NCBI GenBank assembly: GCA_020025195.1
Contig: JAHHSN010000002.1
Location: 1-64,000 of the forward strand
Reading direction: 5' to 3'
Source: Angelakisella sp.
GTDB lineage: Bacteria; Bacillota; Clostridia; Oscillospirales; Ruminococcaceae
DNA: 64,000 nucleotides
Shown here one piece after another: positions 58,349 to 64,000 of this stretch; position 1 is the first letter of the stretch; each line of letters opens with the position of its first letter. Made by a program: the position numbers and the translations under genes. Under the pieces are notes generated by a model. The model had not been told where the DNA came from. It worked only from the letters and a program-made list of their open reading frames with translations, and ran no database searches.

Positions 58349-59354
58349 GGGTTTCCTCCTTTGGGGGGCAGTCCCGGCGGGAGCCCCTGCGGTAGTTTTC
58401 TCGGATCTCCTCCACCGTGGTGGGCGCGGTTTCCCGCAGCTCCTCGGTGAGGGCATGAAGCGGTGCTTCCCATGCAATCCCCTTTTCTTCCAGAAGCGTT
58501 GCCATATCCTCCGGGAGGGGCGCGGTGAGGAGAAGAAGCTCCCCCGTCGCGGGGTGGGTGAAGGCGACTCCCACCGAGTGGAGCGCCTGCCGCTTCAGCA
58601 GTTCCATCGGGCCGCCGTAAAGCTCGTCCCCCAGAAGGGGATGCCCGATGGCGCTCATATGTACCCGGATCTGGTGGGTGCGCCCGGTATAAAGCCGGAA
58701 CCCCACGAGCGAAAGGCTTTGGTCGGGGGCGGCTGCCAGCACCTCATATTCGGTGACGGCTTCCTCGCCGTCGGGGGAGATGATCCGCTTCATCTCATAG
58801 GGGGCCTCCCGTTCAATGGGAAAGCGGATGACCCCATGGGGCTTTTCCGGAACGCCCGCCACCACGGCGCAGTAACGCTTGGTGACTGCCTTCCAGAGCT
58901 TCCCCGCGGCAATTTTGTGGCGTGCCACCACCACCGCGCCGGTTGTGTCTTTATCAATGCGGTTGACCGCCCGGAAAACGGCAGAAACACCTTCCTTTTG
59001 GCACATGGCGGCATAGACGCTGGCAAGCGTCCCGAAGATATGCCCGCCCGACTGATGCACCGGCATATCGGCGGGCTTATTAAAGACGGCGACGTCCGCG
59101 TCCCAGTAGAGGGTCGGCACCTCAATGTCCGAGAGGGGGAGGGGGCGGGCCTCCTCCTTGAGGTTTATTTCCAGAAGATCGCCCTCCCGCAGGAGGTCGA
59201 CGGTGCGGGCGTGCGCGCCGTTCAGGAGGATGCCCTCCGGGTAGTGCTTGAGGGAGATGATGGTACGGCGGGAGACTCCCTCTTTTTCCCGGAGGTACTG
59301 CTGGATCTCCAGCCCCGCGTCCTCTTTTCGGATGGGGAACCGAAGCGTCGTCAT
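58335..59354 (-). CDS. RluA family pseudouridine synthase
   Basis: 339 residues from the ATG at 59354 (AAAGGAGG upstream). N-terminal S4-like RNA-binding region (VSRRTIISLKHYPEGILLNG), catalytic Asp in NRIDKDTTGAVV (usually HRLDxxTSG, so the first residue is unusual) and YTGRTHQIRVHM. Likely modifies rRNA; the C-terminal 50 residues are a poorly conserved basic tail. Confidence 0.92.
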   Translation of the reverse strand: MTTLRFPIRKEDAGLEIQQYLREKEGVSRRTIISLKHYPEGILLNGAHARTVDLLREGDLLEINLKEEARPLPLSDIEVPTLYWDADVAVFNKPADMPVHQSGGHIFGTLASVYAAMCQKEGVSAVFRAVNRIDKDTTGAVVVARHKIAAGKLWKAVTKRYCAVVAGVPEKPHGVIRFPIEREAPYEMKRIISPDGEEAVTEYEVLAAAPDQSLSLVGFRLYTGRTHQIRVHMSAIGHPLLGDELYGGPMELLKRQALHSVGVAFTHPATGELLLLTAPLPEDMATLLEEKGIAWEAPLHALTEELRETAPTTVEEIRENYRRGSRRDCPPKEETHGPH

Positions 59355-59407
59355 GGGAAAAGCCCTCCTTTCGCCCGGCGGCTTACCCGCCTTGAAATTC
59401 ATCCGCT

Positions 59408-59436
59408 ATTATAGCATATTCCCGGCGGCCCGACAA
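59408..59436 (-). promoter_or_regulatory. Promoter of the RluA-HAD operon
   Basis: Minus strand: TTGTCG, 17-bp spacer, TATAAT with TG extension (TGCTATAAT). Confidence 0.8.
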
Positions 59437-59451
59437 ATGCCGCCCGTAAAA

Positions 59452-59490
59452 AAGCACGCCGCGGAGGCATTCCTGCCCGGCGGCGCGCGA
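59452..59490 (-). terminator. Terminator of the prmA-vanY unit
   Basis: On the minus strand GCGCGCCG pairs with CGGCGTGC (one G-U), with an inner CGG.AGGCA stem, followed by TTTTTTAC. Confidence 0.85.
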
Positions 59491-59498
59491 TGATGTGC

Positions 59499-60410
59499 TT
59501 ATTTTGCCACGCCGAGATACTCCTCCAGCGTGATGCCGTGTTCCATGATATAGGTGGCGACCTCCTTGCCGACATAGCGGAAGTGCCACGGCTCAAAGCC
59601 GATGCCGGTCACCTCGGTCTTATCCTTGGGGTAGCGGAGAATGAAGCCGTATTCCGCGCAGTGTTCCTTCATCCAGATGGCCTCGGGATCATTCTCAAAC
59701 TCCGGCTCCAGATTGGGATGATGCATATAGAAGTCCATCGAGATGATATCCACCGCAAGCCCGGTGTTGTGCTCGCTGGTTCCGGGAGGGGCGACCCACT
59801 GGGCGGCAACGACCTCCGCCTCCTTGCGGGAAAGACCCTCCGTATTCATGCGGAAGATGACCTCGTTTTCCAGAAGCTCCGCGCTTTTGGCGAAGGTGCG
59901 GTGCCCGGAGATGATCTGAAGGCTGTGGCCCGCCTCCTTGGCGCCGTTTATAAACGCCTCCAGATGGGGCGCCACGCGGGTGTCGATGCGGCGGTTGCCC
60001 ACGGTGGTGAGATCGATGTCATACTCCTCGGAGAGGGGGTAAGCGGCGCTCACCAGAACGGTGCGCCAGTCCTCATGCCCGGGGTTGGTAACGCCGTTCG
60101 CCGGGACCAGAGGCCCGGCAGGCTTCACCGGGGGGACATAGGGCTTTTCCTCGGGCGGCTCGGCCGGCGGATCGGTCTCTTCCGGATTCTCGGGGTCCCC
60201 GGGAAGGGGCGGCTTTACCACCTCGCCGGGGTTCAGCTCCTGCTCGTGGGAGGGGATGTTCGGGTCCTCCCGGTCTTTTTTCACATACTTCACCAGCTTG
60301 ATGACGCCGAACACGATAAGCCCCAGTACCAGCAGAATGATAATCACTCCGCGGATCTGCTTAAAGAGTCTGCGCCGCTTTTTTCGGGTGGAATAATCAT
60401 ACTTTGCCAT
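59499..60410 (-). CDS. D-alanyl-D-alanine carboxypeptidase, M15B (VanY-like)
   Basis: 303 residues: basic cytoplasmic N-terminus, one membrane helix (VIIILLVLGLIVFGVIKLV), a proline-rich linker of about 60 residues, then the M15B peptidase domain. Zinc and catalytic motifs SEHNTGLAVDI and EPWHFRYVG are intact. It trims the terminal D-Ala of peptidoglycan stem peptides outside the membrane. No van resistance genes are near, so it is a housekeeping cell wall enzyme. Follows prmA by 21 bp. Confidence 0.93.
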   Translation of the reverse strand: MAKYDYSTRKKRRRLFKQIRGVIIILLVLGLIVFGVIKLVKYVKKDREDPNIPSHEQELNPGEVVKPPLPGDPENPEETDPPAEPPEEKPYVPPVKPAGPLVPANGVTNPGHEDWRTVLVSAAYPLSEEYDIDLTTVGNRRIDTRVAPHLEAFINGAKEAGHSLQIISGHRTFAKSAELLENEVIFRMNTEGLSRKEAEVVAAQWVAPPGTSEHNTGLAVDIISMDFYMHHPNLEPEFENDPEAIWMKEHCAEYGFILRYPKDKTEVTGIGFEPWHFRYVGKEVATYIMEHGITLEEYLGVAK

Positions 60411-60431
60411 GCGGTATTCGTCCTTTCGCTC

Positions 60432-61376
60432 TTATGCTTTTTCAAGGAGCAGAGCGCACCAGCCCTCGGCCAGACGCTCCTCCTTCAGGGTGAGACCGTT
60501 GTCTCGCAGCGCCGCGGCCACCTCGTCCCGGCGGGGCTCGATGATGCCGGAGGCGACCAGATGCCCGCCCGGCCGGAGGTGCTTTCGGATGGCGGGGGCC
60601 AGAGCGATGATGACGTCCGCGACGATGTTTGCAAGGATCACCTCAAAGCCGTCTCCCGCGAGATTTTCCGGGAGGGTGCTGTGGATAAGATCGGCGGTGA
60701 TGGGATGGAAGCGATCCTCCCCGAAGCCGTTCTGGATGGCATTTTCCCCGGCGGTACGTACCGCCACGGGGTCAATGTCCACGCCGACCGCCTCCCGCGC
60801 GCCGAGAAGCAGCGCCCCAATGGATAGGATGCCGCTGCCGGTGCCCATATCGAGAACACGGCAGTCCTTCACGGGGAGCGTTTCCAGCAGGGAGCAGCAG
60901 AGACGGGTGGTGTGGTGGGTGCCGCTGCCGAATGCCATGCCGGGGTCCAGCGTCATCACAAGCTCGCCTTCCGAGGGGGAATACTCCTCCCAGGAGGGGC
61001 AGACCACCAGCCGCTCCCCCAGATGGGTGGGGTGGTAATACTGCTTCCAGGCGGTGGCCCAGTCCTCCTCCCGGAGCGACGCGCTCTGGTCGATGGAGGA
61101 GGGGATGCCGGCGGCCTTCAGCTGATGGGTGAGGAAGGAAACCGCTTCGGCGGGGTTTTCCTCCGGGGGGAGATAGAGGTGCAGGATCGCCTCGGTGCGG
61201 CTGCGGGCAAGCAGCTCCTCATCAATGAGGTCGATGTGAGCGATCTCCGGGACGGCTTCCAGCATATCGCTGTAATCCTCGATATAGATGCCATAGGGGA
61301 CGGCGAGGTTGGCGATGGCGGCAGCCTCGTCCACATCCTTTACATTTACGGTGATTTTAAGATCGGTCCAGTTCAT
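60432..61376 (-). CDS. prmA: Ribosomal protein L11 methyltransferase
   Basis: 314 residues. N-terminal L11-recognition domain, then a class I SAM methyltransferase with motif I VLDMGTGSGILSIGA and the active-site FGSGTHHTT segment. ILANIVADVIIALAP is the NPP-like catalytic motif region. Cotranscribed with the VanY-like gene from the promoter at 61424-61452. Confidence 0.96.
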   Translation of the reverse strand: MNWTDLKITVNVKDVDEAAAIANLAVPYGIYIEDYSDMLEAVPEIAHIDLIDEELLARSRTEAILHLYLPPEENPAEAVSFLTHQLKAAGIPSSIDQSASLREEDWATAWKQYYHPTHLGERLVVCPSWEEYSPSEGELVMTLDPGMAFGSGTHHTTRLCCSLLETLPVKDCRVLDMGTGSGILSIGALLLGAREAVGVDIDPVAVRTAGENAIQNGFGEDRFHPITADLIHSTLPENLAGDGFEVILANIVADVIIALAPAIRKHLRPGGHLVASGIIEPRRDEVAAALRDNGLTLKEERLAEGWCALLLEKA

Positions 61377-61423
61377 AAGCGGAATAGCGTTCCTTCCTGC
61401 CGCATGCGGCGATTGATACCCCC

Positions 61424-61452
61424 ATTATACACGCTGGGGGCTTTTGGTACAA
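61424..61452 (-). promoter_or_regulatory. Promoter of prmA
   Basis: Minus strand: TTGTAC, 17-bp spacer, TATAAT. Confidence 0.78.
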
Positions 61453-61528
61453 CAAAATTGATAAAATGATTATATTTTGGGAATGCCGCCCATACTCTTT
61501 GCATAATCTGGAAAAGGAGGACAGGAGT

Positions 61529-61786
61529 ATGCAGGAACTTCTTTTGGGAAATAAAGAAGAACAGGAAGAAAAAAGCCCTTATGCCTCGCTCCGGAGGGAA
61601 CTCCGGAAGATCCAGCAGGAACTGGAGCAGGCGGAGGAGCTTTTCAATAATGTGACGGAGGTGGCTCTGCTGGATACCAGTATCTACCGCATCCGTGCGC
61701 TGACGTCCTATCGGGAATATCTTATCCGGACAGCAAAGGAGGAATTCGGCGCCGAGGCGGTTTCGGAGTCGGCGGTCCCTCTCTGA
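61529..61786 (+). CDS. DUF2508 family protein (YaaL-like)
   Basis: 85 residues, mostly helical (LRRELRKIQQELEQAEELFN, then LLDTSIYRIRALTSYREYL), matching DUF2508. In Bacillus the family member YaaL is encoded just before bofA, as here, which supports the identification. The ATG at 61529 has AAAAGGAGG upstream. Function unknown; a sporulation link is suggested by context only. Confidence 0.8.
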   Translation: MQELLLGNKEEQEEKSPYASLRRELRKIQQELEQAEELFNNVTEVALLDTSIYRIRALTSYREYLIRTAKEEFGAEAVSESAVPL

Positions 61787-61807
61787 CGCCAAAAAGGAGG
61801 ACATAGG

Positions 61808-62032
61808 ATGGAAAACGTTTTTCTCATCTTGGGGGTGCTCGCGTTCTGCGTTTTGTTTCGCAGGGCGCTGGGAGGATGGCTCTGCTCCGCTCTCGGCGGG
61901 GTGGCGGCGCTGGGACTCTGCCAGCTGACGGCGGCGCTCCTTCCGATGAATCTTTTCACCGTTTTGGTGAGCGTGGTCCTTGGACTGCCGGGGCTCATCG
62001 GAATGCTGTTCCTCAATCTCTTTTGGAAATAG
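61808..62032 (+). CDS. bofA: BofA family inhibitor of pro-sigma-K processing
   Basis: 74 residues with two hydrophobic helices (VFLILGVLAFCVLF and VVLGLPGLIGMLFLNLFW), the size and layout of BofA. It holds the SpoIVFB protease inactive in the mother cell membrane until late sporulation. It follows the DUF2508 gene by 21 bp with its own AAAAGGAGG site. Evidence of a spore former. Confidence 0.83.
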   Translation: MENVFLILGVLAFCVLFRRALGGWLCSALGGVAALGLCQLTAALLPMNLFTVLVSVVLGLPGLIGMLFLNLFWK

Positions 62033-62040
62033 GGCCGGAA

Positions 62041-62082
62041 AAAAGAAAGAACTCCCTCAAAAGAGGGGAGCTCTTTCTTTTT
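62041..62082. terminator. Bidirectional terminator after bofA
   Basis: AAAAGAAAGAACTCCCTC pairs with GAGGGGAGCTCTTTCTTTT (small mismatch), with T runs on both strands. Confidence 0.9.
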
Positions 62083-62334
62083 TCATATGCCGAGCCAGTT
62101 TTCGATGGTCTCGCGCATGTGGCAGGGAGACAGCCTTCCTTCGTTCAAAAGCCGTACCAAACTCGAGACTGCGGGGAAAGAGTCGGTGACGTCCTCGATT
62201 TTACGAGATACAATCCAGCTGTTGTCCTTGGATTGTTCCTCATATACGATCGAGAAGGAATGGTAGCTCCCAAGGTCCGGATGAAACAGGTCTTCCGGCA
62301 GTGCGCGGTATCGGGTATTCACTAACGTACCCAA
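62083..62334 (-). CDS. DUF6514 family small protein
   Basis: 83 residues. The C-terminal half (FPAVSSLVRLLNEGRLSPCH followed by ETIENWL) resembles the DUF6514 pattern, in which an Asn-glu-containing loop and SPxHxxDxIEDFL close the domain. Found mainly in clostridia; role unknown. The 268-bp gap upstream (62335-62602) is AT-rich and shows no gene. Confidence 0.6.
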   Translation of the reverse strand: MGTLVNTRYRALPEDLFHPDLGSYHSFSIVYEEQSKDNSWIVSRKIEDVTDSFPAVSSLVRLLNEGRLSPCHMRETIENWLGI

Positions 62335-62602
62335 TATTGTTTCCCCCCTTTAGGCTTTCTAAACCTTGACTACCATTGTACTAGAAAAACGGCGGAATAC
62401 CTAATAGAATAATTTGATGAAAAATTGTATGAATATAGATACAAATGTCATAAAGTGTCGAAAAACACTGTATTTATAATTTATTGTCTGTAAATAGAAC
62501 AGGGAATTCGTTTGAATGTTCAAAAAGTGGCGGTGAAATTTGGAAAGCATTACGGACGAAAAGTAGATTAATATGGTGGTAAAACCGATGAGATAGTGCC
62601 TT

Positions 62603-62875
62603 TTAGCTGTTTTCTCCCTGGAAACGATCTTTCGCTTTGGTGATTTTGTCCATAGGGGCGGGCGAAGGGCAGTACCACCCGCGTCGGGACATCTCCTCAT
62701 AGACGCGGTGCTGCATCTGGTGCTCCTCGCACAGGAGCTGTACCATTTCGCCCATCAGCGCGCTGGAGGCACATTCGCAGGCGCTGGTGTTATAGAGCCC
62801 GGTCAGCGCTTTTTCGGAGTCCAGAATATCATCCATGATCTCCCGATCCCCGAAGTTGTTTTTGATTTCAGCCAT
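62603..62875 (-). CDS. CotF-type spore coat protein
   Basis: 90 residues, mainly helical: DREIMDDILDSEKALTGLYN and LLCEEHQMQHRVYEEMSRRG fit the coat protein F family, a ferritin-like small fold found on the spore surface. Lies 13 bp after the small coat-like gene at 62889-63071, in the same operon. Confidence 0.85.
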   Translation of the reverse strand: MAEIKNNFGDREIMDDILDSEKALTGLYNTSACECASSALMGEMVQLLCEEHQMQHRVYEEMSRRGWYCPSPAPMDKITKAKDRFQGENS

Positions 62876-62888
62876 TTATTTCTCTCCC

Positions 62889-63071
62889 TTACAGATTCCC
62901 CAGAAGGGTATTATAGTGGTTTTCGTGGCACTGGGCCAGCTGCTCACACGCGGTTTTAAGCTGAGGGTCCTCGCACATCCCGGCATAGCAGCGGCACTTT
63001 TTGGTCATGTTCTGCTCCCGCTCCAGCTGGTCCTGCAAAATGGCAAGCTCCTTTTCGGTCAGATTCGGCAT
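62889..63071 (-). CDS. Small spore-coat-associated protein
   Basis: 60 residues, a helical hairpin: LTEKELAILQDQLEREQNMT and CEDPQLKTACEQLAQCHENH. It resembles the short partner proteins encoded next to cotF in many clostridia. Contains three cysteines (CRCYAGMC) that may crosslink or bind metal. Confidence 0.75.
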   Translation of the reverse strand: MPNLTEKELAILQDQLEREQNMTKKCRCYAGMCEDPQLKTACEQLAQCHENHYNTLLGNL

Positions 63072-63166
63072 CGTTCTTTCTCCTCTCTGAAGGGGGACGG
63101 AAACGCCTCCGCCGACTTTCCGGCAGAGGCGGAGCTTCCGTTTCCCGGTTCTTTATTCAGAACGTC

Positions 63167-63280
63167 TCAGCGATGGCTGTTTTCGGCGCTCTGCTTCTGG
63201 CTCTTCTTTTCGGAAGCGGACTCATTCGTGGCCTGCTCTTTCTTGCTCTCGGAAGCGGACTTGTTCTCGCGGCTGTTCAC
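63167..63280 (-). CDS. Uncalled 37-residue Ser/Lys/Glu-rich protein
   Basis: GTG start at 63280; the protein is short, highly charged and has an internal repeat (NKSASESKKE and NESASEKKSQ). The ribosome site AGAAAGGAGGTGATCC ends 2 nt before the GTG and is complementary to the whole 3' end of 16S rRNA, far longer than any other here. Predicted to be disordered. Upstream of two spore coat genes on the same strand, so a spore protein is possible. A long GC-rich hairpin (63097-63150) follows it. Confidence 0.6.
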   Translation of the reverse strand: MNSRENKSASESKKEQATNESASEKKSQKQSAENSHR

Positions 63281-63511
63281 ACGGATCACCTCCTTTCTTC
63301 CTTACTGAGGGTAGTATGCGCCCCAAAAGAGGAAGATATACCGCAGAATGCGGGAAAGCGGGGAGGGGAGAAAAAACGAAAAAAACGGACGGCTCCCGGC
63401 GTGACGGGGGGCTTTTGTTGTTTCGTCAGATTTTGAGGCATTTTGCCGGAACGGTTGTTGTGTATATTTCACAATGCAAAAAATGAAAAATAAGTTTTTT
63501 CAAAGAAACAC

Positions 63512-63540
63512 TTTACAAAATAAGGCGTATTTGCTATCAT
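63512..63540 (+). promoter_or_regulatory. Promoter of the carbamate kinase gene
   Basis: TTTACA, 17-bp spacer, TATCAT, about 86 bp before the ATG. The rest of 63301-63626 is AT-rich and shows no gene. Confidence 0.7.
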
Positions 63541-63626
63541 AAAGCTGTTATTCAACCTCGAATTTTAGTGAATTTGAGGTTTAGACCGGAAAAACAGTAT
63601 AAAAAACATACAAAAGGAGAACGACT

Positions 63627-64000
63627 ATGTCCAGAATTGTAATTGCGCTTGGCGGAAACGCCCTCGGAAACACTCCCTATGAGCAGCTGGAACTCGTTAC
63701 CGAGACCGCTCAGCCCATCGTTGACCTCATCGAGGCCGGCAATGAAGTCATCATCGCTCACGGAAACGGCCCCCAGGTCGGCATGATCAACCTTGCTATG
63801 AGCTCTGCTGCTGAGGCGGGCGCTGTCAAGTCTGATATGCCCTTCCCGGAGTGCGGCGCTATGTCTCAGGGTTACATCGGCTATCACCTGCAGAACGCGA
63901 TCGGCAATGAGCTGGCGAAGCGCGGCATCAAGAAGCCCGTTGCCACCATCGTTACTCAGGTTCTCGTTGACGAGAATGATACCGCTTTCGTAAAGCCCAC
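63627..64000 (+). CDS. arcC: Carbamate kinase, 3' partial
   Basis: First 124 residues of an amino acid kinase: IVIALGGNALG at the N-terminus and IIAHGNGPQVGMIN, the carbamate kinase pattern, with AMSQGYIGYHLQNA. It makes ATP from carbamoyl phosphate in arginine, agmatine or purine fermentation. The start follows AAAAGGAGAAC. Codon bias is high (GCT, GTT, ATC), which suggests strong expression. It is cut by the right window edge. Confidence 0.92.
   Translation, partial: MSRIVIALGGNALGNTPYEQLELVTETAQPIVDLIEAGNEVIIAHGNGPQVGMINLAMSSAAEAGAVKSDMPFPECGAMSQGYIGYHLQNAIGNELAKRGIKKPVATIVTQVLVDENDTAFVKP

Noticed and set aside
59499..60410. VanY-like gene as part of a glycopeptide resistance cluster
   Set aside because: No vanHAX, vanR or vanS nearby; it is in an operon with prmA and is a common housekeeping carboxypeptidase.
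63173..63436. Plus-strand hydrophobic 87-codon frame
   Set aside because: Antisense to the Ser/Lys/Glu-rich small protein; hydrophobicity is an effect of the opposite strand and there is no ribosome site.

Overview
The window comes from a GC-rich, spore-forming, strictly anaerobic Firmicute. It is most probably a butyrate-producing gut clostridium of the Oscillospiraceae type, but the genus cannot be fixed from the sequence alone. The signs are a complete thl-crt-hbd-bcd-etfB-etfA butyrate operon, a class III (anaerobic) ribonucleotide reductase, a second glycyl radical enzyme, rubrerythrin, T-box leaders, BofA and CotF-type spore proteins, and a tRNA-Ala(CGC) that fits GCG-rich coding. No insertion sequence, prophage, CRISPR array or rRNA was seen.

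Layout. 1-7.9 kb: housekeeping genes (partial signal peptidase, MurJ, MnmA, TldD/TldE pair, tRNA-Ala, adenine deaminase). 8-34.3 kb: a large carbohydrate catabolic island. It has a ROK repressor with a XylR-like operator, four Gfo/Idh/MocA oxidoreductases, three xylose-isomerase-like TIM barrels, a ribose-type ABC importer, a ROK kinase, a DeoR regulator, a divergent NanE-like epimerase in an operon with a dehydratase-type glycyl radical enzyme and its activase, and a DeoC aldolase divergent from an RpiR regulator. A Gld-like ABC exporter set (13.5-18.1 kb) interrupts the island. 34.4-38.9 kb: a TrpXYZ-type aromatic amino acid ABC transporter with two paralogous binding proteins, each behind its own T-box leader with a different specifier. 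39-43 kb: a thioredoxin-reductase-like flavoprotein and an NrdR-boxed nrdDG operon. 43-49 kb: aminotransferase, DUF3783, rubrerythrin, LMW phosphatase, flavodoxin-ferredoxin, gamma carbonic anhydrase and ndk. 49-56 kb: butyrate operon with coaD at its head. 56-64 kb: Nudix, DUF523, HAD, RluA, VanY-like peptidase, PrmA, DUF2508-BofA, small spore proteins, a previously uncalled 37-residue protein with an extreme Shine-Dalgarno sequence, and a partial carbamate kinase.

How the parts work together. The island reads as import, kinase phosphorylation, redox/epimerisation at a ring carbon, radical dehydration or C-O cleavage, and aldol cleavage, controlled by four repressor-type regulators (ROK, DeoR, RpiR and an unknown factor at shared repeats). 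The best candidate for an undescribed pathway is the NanE-like/glycyl radical enzyme/activase operon at 28.3-32.3 kb with the neighbouring DeoC. The best regulatory find is the duplicated T-box plus binding-protein unit whose specifier appears to have switched between Tyr and Phe codons.
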